Assembly (NCBI GenBank): GCA_030840185.1
Contig: JAUZFY010000013.1
Span: 1-5,365 of the forward strand
DNA length: 5,365 nt
Direction of reading: 5' to 3'
From: Microbacteriaceae bacterium
GTDB lineage: Bacteria > Actinomycetota > Actinomycetes > Actinomycetales > Microbacteriaceae
A model generated the notes under the pieces. That model searched no databases and was not told where the DNA came from. It saw only the letters and a list, made by a program, of their open reading frames with translations. The position numbers and the translations under genes were made by a program. The first letter of the stretch is position 1, and the number at the start of each line of letters is the position of its first letter. Below, piece after piece: positions 1 through 5,200 of the stretch.

Positions 1-785
1 CAGATGAGGTCTTCGGAGGCGAGAGGAAGATGACCGATCTCGCCGGCCACCCCGTGGGAACCGGCCACGACATCGCCGTTGAGGTAGATCCCGCTGCCGA
101 TCCCGGCACCGATCGTCGCTATCGCGAAGGAGTCAACGTCGACCCCGACCCCGAACCACTGCTCCGCGATGGTCAGCGCTCGCACATCGTTGTCAATGAG
201 GATCGGCAGATCGATGCGGTCCTCGAGGAGCGACCGAAGGCGGATGCCTTCCCAGCCCAGGAGCGGAGAATCACGCACGACTCCGTTCGCCGAGTCGACG
301 TCGCCCGACACGGACACTCCGATTCCCGCGACTCTGTCCGCCTGGGCGCCAAGAGCGACCTGCAACTCGACGGTCAACGCGGCCACGGCCTCGACGACCG
401 CGGCGACTGAATTGTCGACGACCGCACGATGTGCCGTGTGCAGTACGTCGGCCGTCATGGTGGTGGCGACCCCGATGACCTCGCCGGGGTTCACCTTGAC
501 GCCAATCACCAGAAGCGACATCGGAACCACGCTGAGCGGGTACACCGGGCGCCCCGGAGCAAGGCCGGGCTGGGCCGCGATGTCCTCGTGAACGAATCCG
601 GCCCGGATGAGGGGGGCGACCGCTTTGGTGACCGCCGCTTGCGACAGGCCAACCGCGCGCCCGATACTGATTCGCCCGATCGGACCGTGGGTGAGGATTC
701 GCGTGAAGACGTCCACACTCGCCCGCGTCCTTAGGGCGAAGGAGCGCGATGCCGTTGGTTCGGTTTCCACTGTCGGCTCAGTCAT
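1..785 (-). CDS. ROK-family transcriptional regulator, 3' end cut off by the window edge
   Basis: I translated this by hand from an ATG at 785-783. The frame stays open for 261 codons to the left edge, so the C-terminus is missing. Residues 34-66 form a winged-helix DNA-binding segment (GLSQAAVTKAVAPLIRAGFV), followed by the wing motif APGRP at 76-80. The rest is a ROK sugar-kinase fold: GVSVSGDVD at 156-164, LIDND at 196-200 with the expected catalytic Asp, GAGIGSGIYLNG at 226-237, and AGEIGH at 247-252, the start of the ROK zinc-binding motif. The N-terminal DxGxT phosphate-binding motif of true ROK kinases is replaced by VIGVKVN (93-99). I therefore infer a sugar-responsive repressor like NagC/XylR rather than a glucokinase. 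A GGAG ribosome binding site lies 7 nt before the ATG. The ligand and targets are unknown. The gene is divergent from the NAD(P)-binding gene next to it. Confidence 0.93.
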   Translation of the reverse strand, partial: MTEPTVETEPTASRSFALRTRASVDVFTRILTHGPIGRISIGRAVGLSQAAVTKAVAPLIRAGFVHEDIAAQPGLAPGRPVYPLSVVPMSLLVIGVKVNPGEVIGVATTMTADVLHTAHRAVVDNSVAAVVEAVAALTVELQVALGAQADRVAGIGVSVSGDVDSANGVVRDSPLLGWEGIRLRSLLEDRIDLPILIDNDVRALTIAEQWFGVGVDVDSFAIATIGAGIGSGIYLNGDVVAGSHGVAGEIGHLPLASEDLI

Positions 786-792
786 GTCGGTG

Positions 793-796
793 CTCC
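793..796 (-). promoter_or_regulatory. Ribosome binding site of the ROK regulator
   Basis: GGAG on the minus strand lies 7 nt upstream of the ATG at 785. This supports the chosen start and contrasts with the two leaderless-looking genes in this window. Confidence 0.7.
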
Positions 797-819
797 ACGG
801 TTGCCGCGGGGGTGGGACA

Positions 820-825
820 AGTCTA
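820..825 (-). promoter_or_regulatory. Putative -10 box of the ROK regulator
   Basis: TAGACT on the minus strand fits the actinobacterial TANNNT -10 pattern. It would start transcription near 813 and give a leader of about 28 nt that contains the GGAG site. I see no good -35 box. A perfect 8-bp palindrome (CGGCGCCG, 832-839) sits just upstream, between the two divergent promoters. It could be an operator but could also be chance in GC-rich DNA. Confidence 0.4.
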
Positions 826-856
826 AGAGGACGGCGCCGGAGGTGCTCTACCGCCG

Positions 857-862
857 TACCCT
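857..862 (+). promoter_or_regulatory. Putative -10 box giving a leaderless transcript
   Basis: TACCCT matches TANNNT and ends 6 nt before the ATG at 869. Transcription would then start at or next to the A of the start codon. No Shine-Dalgarno sequence lies at a usable distance. The nearest purine run (GGAGG, about 838-842) is more than 25 nt away. I see no clear -35 box. Confidence 0.5.
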
Positions 863-868
863 TGTCGC

Positions 869-1516
869 ATGAGAATCGTCATCGCCGGGGGCCACGGCAA
901 GATCGCCATGCTGCTTTCCCGGCTCCTCGCCGAGGCGGGGCACGAGCCGATCGGGCTCATCCGCAATCCGGAGCACACGGACGACCTATTGGCCGTCGGG
1001 GCGACGCCCGTGGTGCTCGACCTCGAGCAAAGCGACGTCGGGGAGGTCGCCGACGTGCTCGGCGATGTCGACGCCGTGGTCTTTGCCGCCGGTGCCGGGC
1101 CGGGCAGCAGCGCCGAACGCAAGCTCACCGTTGATCGCGACGGAGCGATCCTCCTCGCCGATGCGGCCGGCGAGGCCGGAGTGCGACGGCTGATCGTAAT
1201 CTCCGCGACGGGGGCGGATGACTTCCACGCGGAGTCCGACGACGTGTTTCAGGTCTACCTTCGGGCGAAAAGCGAAGCGGATGCGATGGTGCGTGGCCGG
1301 GACCTCGACTGGACGATCGTGCGCCCCGGGGCCCTCACCAACGACGCCGCGACCGGTCTGGTCAACATCGGGGAGACGGTCGACAGTGGCCGCATCCCGC
1401 GCGCCGATGTCGCCGCCCTCGTCGCTCGGCTGATCGTGGAGAACGGCGCCATCCATCGGCAGTTCGAGGTGGTCTCGGGTGACACGCCGATCGCGGAGGC
1501 CGTGCTTTCGCTCTGA
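869..1516 (+). CDS. NAD(P)-binding atypical short-chain dehydrogenase/reductase-like protein
   Basis: This 215-residue protein has a single Rossmann domain. The N-terminal strand and glycine motif is IVIAGGHGKIA (3-13), a variant of GxxGxxG with A in place of the last G, and is the dinucleotide-binding loop. VVFAAGAGPGS (70-80) is the usual strand-4 motif. Residues 130-134 (YLRAK) fit the YxxxK catalytic pattern. WTIVRPGAL (148-156) and RADVAALV (178-185) are typical of the atypical SDR group of small NAD(P)H-binding proteins (YwnB/YhfK type). Members have been linked to quinone or flavin reduction and redox sensing, but the substrate cannot be read from sequence. The length is normal for the group. 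There is no signal peptide or membrane segment, so it is cytosolic. The ATG at 869 is favoured because the glycine motif begins almost at once and a -10 box sits 6 nt upstream. It converges on ackA with a 9-bp gap. Confidence 0.9.
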   Translation: MRIVIAGGHGKIAMLLSRLLAEAGHEPIGLIRNPEHTDDLLAVGATPVVLDLEQSDVGEVADVLGDVDAVVFAAGAGPGSSAERKLTVDRDGAILLADAAGEAGVRRLIVISATGADDFHAESDDVFQVYLRAKSEADAMVRGRDLDWTIVRPGALTNDAATGLVNIGETVDSGRIPRADVAALVARLIVENGAIHRQFEVVSGDTPIAEAVLSL

Positions 1517-1525
1517 GCCAGGGCG

Positions 1526-2650
1526 TTAGCCGACGAGGGCGAGGGTTTGGCGCGCGATCTCGAGCTCCTCGTTGGTCGGAATCACCAGCACGGCGACCGG
1601 CGACCCATCCGGAGAAATGTACCGAGCGTTCTTCGACTGCAGTTCGTTGCGATCGCGGTCGACCGAGATGCCCAGAAACTCGAGCCCCGCGAGGGTCCGT
1701 CGTCGAAGCAGCGAGTTGTTCTCGCCCACCCCGGCTGTGAAGACGAGGGCGTCGAGACCGCCGAGGTGCGCCAGGTAGGCGCCGATGTACCGTCGCACAC
1801 GGTGCCGGTAGACGGCGAGTGCCGCCTCTGCCACGTCGTCTCCGCCGGAGGCAGCCTCCTGCACGTTTCGCATGTCACCGTTGCCGGTGAGACCCAGCAG
1901 GCCGCTCTGTCGGTTGAGTAGTGTGTCGAGCTCGTCGAAGCTCAATCCGGCCGTCCGGTGAAGGTGGATGAGCACTGCGGCGTCGATGTCGCCGGAGCGG
2001 GTTCCCATCACGAGCCCCTCGAGCGGCGTCATCCCCATGCTTGTCTCGACCGACACTCCCCCGTCGATCGCGGCGACGGATGCCCCGTTGCCGAGATGGA
2101 GCACTATCGTCTTCAACTCTCCGAGCGGCCGGTTCAAGAACTGTGCCGCTTGCTCGGAGACATACTTGTGGGACGTGCCGTGGAATCCGTATCGGCGCAC
2201 GTTGTGCCGCTTGGCGAGTTCCGCGTCGATCGCATAGGTGTACGCCGCGGCAGGCAGGGTCTGGTGGAAGGCCGTGTCGAAGACGGCGACCTGCGGCACA
2301 CCAGGCAGCGCCGACTGTGCCGCCCGAATGCCGAGCAGGTTGGCCGGGTTGTGCAGCGGAGCGAGTGCCGAGAGGTCATCGATCTGCTTCTCAACCTCCG
2401 GCGTAATCAGGGCCGCCCGGTCGAACAGCGAGCCACCGTGCACCACCCGATGACCGACGGCGGCGATGTTGTGCGTCGAGCCGAGTTTGTCGAGGACCTT
2501 CCGCATTCCCGTCGCGTGATCCGGCACGTCGGAGCCGGCCTCGCCGATCCGCTCGACGATCCCGTCGAGTGTGACGCGCTCCGACTCGACGTCGAGCAGC
2601 TGGTATTTGATGGATGACGAGCCCGAGTTGACGACGAAGATCTCGGTCAT
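1526..2650 (-). CDS. ackA: Acetate kinase
   Basis: It interconverts acetyl phosphate plus ADP with acetate plus ATP in the cytosol, the second step of the Pta-AckA pathway. Family landmarks appear in order: VVNSGSSSIK (6-15), GHRVVHGG (66-73, with the substrate-site Arg68), VFDTAFHQ (123-130, with catalytic Asp125), YGFHGTSH (154-161, with His157), LHLGNGAS (184-191), the phosphate loop TSMGMTPLEGLVMGTRSGD (203-221, with Arg218), FTAGVGENN (304-312), and TNEELEIAR (359-367) with the metal-binding Glu. All catalytic residues expected from the Methanosarcina enzyme are present. At 374 residues it is somewhat shorter than the usual ~400. The shortening lies in the variable loop before GHRVVHGG. 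Glu202 replaces the usual Asp of DTSMG. Its ATG overlaps the pta stop as ATGA, and I see no good Shine-Dalgarno sequence before it. Translation is therefore probably coupled to pta. Confidence 0.98.
   Translation of the reverse strand: MTEIFVVNSGSSSIKYQLLDVESERVTLDGIVERIGEAGSDVPDHATGMRKVLDKLGSTHNIAAVGHRVVHGGSLFDRAALITPEVEKQIDDLSALAPLHNPANLLGIRAAQSALPGVPQVAVFDTAFHQTLPAAAYTYAIDAELAKRHNVRRYGFHGTSHKYVSEQAAQFLNRPLGELKTIVLHLGNGASVAAIDGGVSVETSMGMTPLEGLVMGTRSGDIDAAVLIHLHRTAGLSFDELDTLLNRQSGLLGLTGNGDMRNVQEAASGGDDVAEAALAVYRHRVRRYIGAYLAHLGGLDALVFTAGVGENNSLLRRRTLAGLEFLGISVDRDRNELQSKNARYISPDGSPVAVLVIPTNEELEIARQTLALVG
2647..2650 (-). other. ATGA overlap of pta stop and ackA start
   Basis: The TGA of pta (2649-2647) and the ATG of ackA (2650-2648) share bases. 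Since no clear ribosome binding site precedes ackA, ribosomes finishing pta probably restart directly on ackA, keeping the two enzymes in a fixed ratio. Confidence 0.9.
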
Positions 2651-4761
2651 GAGGCGTTCGCACGCGTCGAGGCGAGATCGATGGTGTGAGCCTGAATGGC
2701 CGTGATCGCCACGGTGTTGACGATGTCTTGCACGAGGGCCCCTCTCGATAGGTCGTTGATCGGTTTACGCAACCCCTGCAACACGGGACCGATCGCGACC
2801 GCTCCGGCGCTGCGCTGCACCGCCTTGTAGGTGTTATTCCCGGTGTTGAGGTCGGGAAAGATGAACACGGTCGCCCGGCCGGCGACCTCGGACCCGGGCA
2901 TCTTCGAGCGGCCGACCGCGGCGTCGACCGCGGCGTCGTACTGGATGGGGCCCTCCACGAGCAGGTCCGGACGGCGGGAGCGCACGGTGTCGGTCGCGTC
3001 CCGCACCTTGTCCACATCCACTCCGGCACCGGACTCACCGGTCGAATACGACAGCATCGCCACTCTGGGTTCGATCTCAAACTGCTGCGCCGTTGTGGCG
3101 GAGGAGATCGCGATGTCGGCGAGCTGTTCCGCGTTCGGGTCGGGGTTGATCGCGCAGTCTCCGTAGACCAGCACTCGGTCTTCGAGGCACATAAGAAAGA
3201 CGCTCGACACGACGGAGACCCCCGGGTTGGTCCTGATGATCTCGAATGCCGGTCGAATCGTGTGCGCCGTCGTGTGCATTGCTCCCGAGACCATGCCGTC
3301 GCAGAGCCCGAGGTGCACCATCATGGTGCCGAAGTACGAGACATCCGACACAATCTCCCGCGCATCCTCGAGTCGCACCCCCTTATGGGCGCGCAGCTTG
3401 GCGTACTCCACCGCGAAGCGTTCCCTCAGCTCCGGGTCGCGTGGGCTGACCACCGCGGCGTTCGCAATATCGAGACCGAGGTCGATAGCACGAGCGCGGA
3501 TTTCGCTCTCGTCGCCCAAAATTGTGAGGCGGGCGACACCGCGACGCAGCAGCGTGCTCGCCGCGCGGAGGATGCGATCGTCGTTCCCCTCGGGCAACAC
3601 GATGTGTTGTTGCGCCGAGCGCGCCCGGTCGAGAAGGTCGTACTCGAACATGAGCGGGGTCACGACGTCGGAGCGGCTCACATCGAGCAGCCGAAGCAAA
3701 ACCTCGGCGTCGACGTGCTGCTCGAACAGGGCGAGGGCCGTGTCGTACTTGCGCTGAGAGTCGGCGGCGAGGCGCCCGCGGGTCTGTGTGATGCGCAGCG
3801 CGGTGTCGTAGGTGCCAAGCGAGGTCCGGATGATCGGGAGGGTGGCGTCGAGCCCGTCGATAAGCAGCGCAACCTGGGGAGGCAGCTCGAATCCGCCGTT
3901 GAGGATGATCGCGGAGACGGAGGGGAAGGTCTCGGCCGCGTCGGCCATGAGCACGGCCAGTAGAACGTCGGAACGGTCGCCCGGAACGACCACGACACCT
4001 CCCTCGATGAGTCGGGTGAGCACGTTTTCCATTGACATCGCTGCGACCACCACGCCGAGGGCCTCGCGGTCGAGGAGGGCGGGATCGCCGCTGAGGAAGG
4101 TGCCGTCGACGGCCTCCATGAGGGAACGAATGCTCGGAGCGATGAGGAAACGGTCCTCCGGAATCGCCCACACCCGAGTGGCTCCCGCCTCTGCGGCGAC
4201 AGCCGCGATGGTCTCGTCGAGCCGCTCAGGGTTGGCACGATTGACGACAACCCCCAGCACGCCGGCGTGCGCACTGTCCAGCTCCTGCCGCGCAAGACCG
4301 AGAATCTGGCCGAGATCCTCGGGCGAGCGACTTCCGCGCCCGTCCGACTGTTGCCCGCCGAGAACGAGAAGCACCGGGGCGCCGAGATTGGCGGCGATGG
4401 TCGCGTTGAATCCGAGTTCGGTCGGGCTGCCGACATCCGTGTAGTCCGAACCGAGAATGACGACCGCGTCGCACTGCCGCTCGACGGCCTTGAAGCGCGA
4501 CACGATCTCGCTGAGCGCCGCCTCCGGGTTGGCGTGCACGTCGTCATAGCCGACGCCGACGCACTGTTCGTAGTCGAGCTCGACGCCGTCGTGGGCGAGC
4601 AGCATCTCGAGCACGTAGTCGCGCTCGTCGCTCGATCGGGCGACCGGACGGAACACCCCGACCCGCTCGGTCTCGTGGCTCAGCGTGTCAAGCACCCCGA
4701 GCGCGATCGTCGATTTTCCGGCGTGCCCTTCGACCGAGGTGATGTAGATGCTTTTAGCCAC
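2647..4761 (-). CDS. pta: Phosphate acetyltransferase, long form
   Basis: It converts acetyl-CoA plus phosphate to acetyl phosphate plus CoA, reversibly, in the cytosol, and feeds AckA encoded next. The 704 residues match the long Pta class with three parts. The first is an N-terminal dethiobiotin-synthetase-like P-loop domain (1-200) with EGHAGKST at 11-18, a deviant Walker A. The second is a DRTGG-type regulatory domain (about 203-330, core GDRSD at 261-265). The third is the catalytic PTA domain (about 380-695). Catalytic-domain landmarks are VLPEGNDDRILRA (388-400), VSGAMHTTAHTIRP (491-504), YGDCAINPDP (533-542), SYSTGESGAG (571-580), EGPIQYDAA (603-611) and FPDLNTGNNTYKAVQR (635-650). 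Translation starts at a GTG at 4761. No upstream in-frame ATG is available and there is no Shine-Dalgarno sequence, but a -10 box lies 6 nt upstream, so the message looks leaderless. It is the first gene of the pta-ackA operon. In other bacteria the N-terminal domains mediate oligomerisation and response to metabolites. That role is inferred here. Confidence 0.98.
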   Translation of the reverse strand: MAKSIYITSVEGHAGKSTIALGVLDTLSHETERVGVFRPVARSSDERDYVLEMLLAHDGVELDYEQCVGVGYDDVHANPEAALSEIVSRFKAVERQCDAVVILGSDYTDVGSPTELGFNATIAANLGAPVLLVLGGQQSDGRGSRSPEDLGQILGLARQELDSAHAGVLGVVVNRANPERLDETIAAVAAEAGATRVWAIPEDRFLIAPSIRSLMEAVDGTFLSGDPALLDREALGVVVAAMSMENVLTRLIEGGVVVVPGDRSDVLLAVLMADAAETFPSVSAIILNGGFELPPQVALLIDGLDATLPIIRTSLGTYDTALRITQTRGRLAADSQRKYDTALALFEQHVDAEVLLRLLDVSRSDVVTPLMFEYDLLDRARSAQQHIVLPEGNDDRILRAASTLLRRGVARLTILGDESEIRARAIDLGLDIANAAVVSPRDPELRERFAVEYAKLRAHKGVRLEDAREIVSDVSYFGTMMVHLGLCDGMVSGAMHTTAHTIRPAFEIIRTNPGVSVVSSVFLMCLEDRVLVYGDCAINPDPNAEQLADIAISSATTAQQFEIEPRVAMLSYSTGESGAGVDVDKVRDATDTVRSRRPDLLVEGPIQYDAAVDAAVGRSKMPGSEVAGRATVFIFPDLNTGNNTYKAVQRSAGAVAIGPVLQGLRKPINDLSRGALVQDIVNTVAITAIQAHTIDLASTRANAS

Positions 4762-4767
4762 ATCGCC

Positions 4768-4773
4768 AGCCTA
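4768..4773 (-). promoter_or_regulatory. Putative -10 box of pta, leaderless arrangement
   Basis: TAGGCT on the minus strand fits TANNNT and is followed by exactly 6 nt (GGCGAT) and then the GTG start codon. This is the same spacing as for the NAD(P)-binding gene. A TTTACA sequence further upstream resembles a -35 box, but its spacing of about 22 nt is too long to trust. No binding site for a known regulator is recognisable. Confidence 0.5.
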
Positions 4774-4830
4774 GGCCGCCGGTCTTGATCGGCTATGTAA
4801 AGACCCCTCGCGCACCCGCCAGAGCCCGGT

Positions 4831-4836
4831 TACCCT
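4831..4836 (+). promoter_or_regulatory. Putative -10 box upstream of two micro-ORFs
   Basis: TACCCT fits TANNNT. The eight bases TACCCTTG are identical to those at 857-864 before the NAD(P)-binding gene. Transcription would begin near 4843, giving a leader of about 27 nt that contains a GGGGGAG ribosome binding site at 4854-4860. No convincing -35 box is seen. Confidence 0.3.
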
Positions 4837-4869
4837 TGCTACGTTTCCGTCCTGGGGGAGTTGGCCTGG

Positions 4870-4896
4870 ATGGCGCCACGCGAGGAGCCGAAATGA
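4870..4896 (+). CDS. Candidate 8-residue leader peptide (micro-ORF 1)
   Basis: The frame reads MAPREEPK then TGA. A strong Shine-Dalgarno sequence (GGGGGAG, 4854-4860) ends 9 nt before the ATG, and a possible -10 box lies further upstream. The product is too short to be a folded protein. If translated, it more likely acts as a leader or coupling ORF. Its stop overlaps the start of the next micro-ORF as ATGA, and its two GAG codons themselves form the ribosome binding site of that ORF. It could be chance, since short frames with a purine run upstream are common in GC-rich DNA. Confidence 0.25.
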   Translation: MAPREEPK

Positions 4897-4961
4897 GTTT
4901 ACCGCGCGCGCTGCCGTTCCCAAATTCCGGCGATGACCACCCGGCCCGCTCCATCCCGTAA
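4893..4961 (+). CDS. Candidate 22-residue small protein (micro-ORF 2)
   Basis: The translation begins MSLPRALPFPNSGDD and ends RSIP before TAA. GAGGAG (4882-4887) lies 5 nt before its ATG, and the ATG overlaps the stop of micro-ORF 1 by four bases, which is a translational-coupling layout. It holds five Pro, and three Ser codons of which two are UCC, the codon read by the tRNA encoded 42 nt downstream. It also has a TTA codon, rare in high-GC actinobacteria, which weakens a normal coding role. Its stop codon overlaps the presumed tRNA -10 box. I do not recognise it. There is no membrane segment or motif. Confidence 0.25.
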   Translation: MSLPRALPFPNSGDDHPARSIP

Positions 4962-4964
4962 GAT
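4959..4964 (+). promoter_or_regulatory. Putative -10 box of tRNA-Ser
   Basis: TAAGAT is a good -10 match and would start transcription near 4971, about 33 nt before the mature tRNA. An ATGACC (4933-4938), four of six bases like TTGACA, could be a -35 box, but the 20-nt spacer is long. Confidence 0.45.
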
Positions 4965-4971
4965 GCTTCAT

Positions 4972-4998
4972 GGCCGTCGCCACGAATCGGCGTCGGTC
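4972..4998 (+). other. Hairpin in the presumed pre-tRNA-Ser leader
   Basis: The arms 4972-4981 and 4989-4998 pair over ten positions, with one T-T mismatch (4977/4993) and one G-T pair (4973/4997), around a 7-nt loop. The hairpin begins almost at the predicted transcription start and ends 5 nt before the tRNA. There is no T-run, so it is not an ordinary terminator. It may shape RNase P processing or protect the leader. Function is not shown. Confidence 0.4.
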
Positions 4999-5003
4999 CG
5001 CCA

Positions 5004-5088
5004 GGAGAATTCGCCTAGTGGCCTATGGCGCACGCTTGGAAAGCGTGTTGGGTGAAAGCCCTCGGGGGTTCGAATCCCCCATTCTCCG
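5004..5088 (+). tRNA. tRNA-Ser, anticodon GGA
   Basis: This is a complete class II tRNA. The 7-bp acceptor stem is GGAGAAT (5004-5010) with ATTCTCC (5081-5087). The D stem is GCC (5013-5015) with GGC (5027-5029). The anticodon stem is CACGC/GCGTG around the loop TTGGAAA, with GGA at 5038-5040. A long variable arm spans 5048-5063. The T arm is GGGGG/CCCCC with loop TTCGAAT. The discriminator base is G5088, as expected for serine. The CCA end is not encoded and must be added after transcription. It reads UCC and UCU codons. Confidence 0.97.
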
Positions 5089-5095
5089 CGCAGTA

Positions 5096-5160
5096 ACAGT
5101 CATGCCGGCTGAAAAGTCAGGCAGCAGGATGGCGCCATTGGGGGCGTGCCATCAGACTGT
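5096..5160 (+). other. Candidate structured RNA: three-way junction after tRNA-Ser
   Basis: Three helices close without conflict. The outer stem pairs ACAGTC (5096-5101) with GACTGT (5155-5160). Hairpin 2 (5103-5123) has eight base pairs, one bulged A (5119) and a GAAA tetraloop (5111-5114). Hairpin 3 pairs ATGGCGC (5129-5135) with GTGCCAT (5146-5152), including one G-T pair. Joining strands are one, five and two bases long. It begins 7 nt after the tRNA and ends 40 nt before the next start codon. It could be a 5' regulatory element, a processing or termination structure for the tRNA, or a chance fold. I do not recognise a known riboswitch class. Confidence 0.35.
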
Positions 5161-5189
5161 GACGCCATCGCGTCCGGTGTACGGCGCTC

Positions 5190-5195
5190 GGGGAG
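5190..5195 (+). promoter_or_regulatory. Ribosome binding site of the membrane protein gene
   Basis: GGGGAG ends 5 nt before the ATG at 5201. It decides this start over in-frame ATGs at 5102 and 5129, which have no such site, and over one at 5210, which is 14 nt away. Confidence 0.6.
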
Positions 5196-5200
5196 ATCGC

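Noticed and set aside
30..734. Plus-strand frames over the ROK gene (30-410, 169-591, 429-734)
   Set aside because: The minus strand gives a continuous ROK protein with winged-helix and sugar-kinase motifs. The plus-strand frames have low complexity and no motifs.
1958..2617. A 219-codon plus-strand frame inside ackA
   Set aside because: It is antisense to a well conserved AckA, and its composition and lack of motifs mark it as a codon-bias shadow.
3262..3963. A 233-codon plus-strand frame inside pta
   Set aside because: It is antisense to a clearly real Pta. Long antisense frames are expected opposite GC-rich genes, and its translation is rich in Arg, Gly and Asp with no family motif.
4831..4900. 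Signal recognition particle RNA (ffs) next to tRNA-Ser
   Set aside because: I looked because a small stable RNA near tRNA-Ser would be plausible in actinobacteria, but the conserved SRP loop sequence and long hairpin are absent.
4771..4983. A 70-codon minus-strand frame upstream of pta
   Set aside because: It covers the pta promoter region and the tRNA promoter, uses many codons rare in high-GC actinobacteria (TTA, AGA, AGG, GTA), has no ribosome binding site and no recognisable motif.
5004..5137. Phage or element attachment site at the tRNA-Ser gene
   Set aside because: No integrase gene and no repeat of the tRNA 3' end is visible. The 11-bp repeat around the tRNA does not overlap its 3' end as a typical att site would.
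5129..5152. Intrinsic terminator for tRNA-Ser
   Set aside because: The stem is acceptable but it is followed by CAGACTGTG rather than a T-run, so a classical terminator is not supported.
5102..5200. N-terminal extension of the membrane protein from an ATG at 5102 or 5129
   Set aside because: The frame is open, but neither ATG has a ribosome binding site, codon choice in this part is not typical of the genome, and GGGGAG is well placed for the ATG at 5201.
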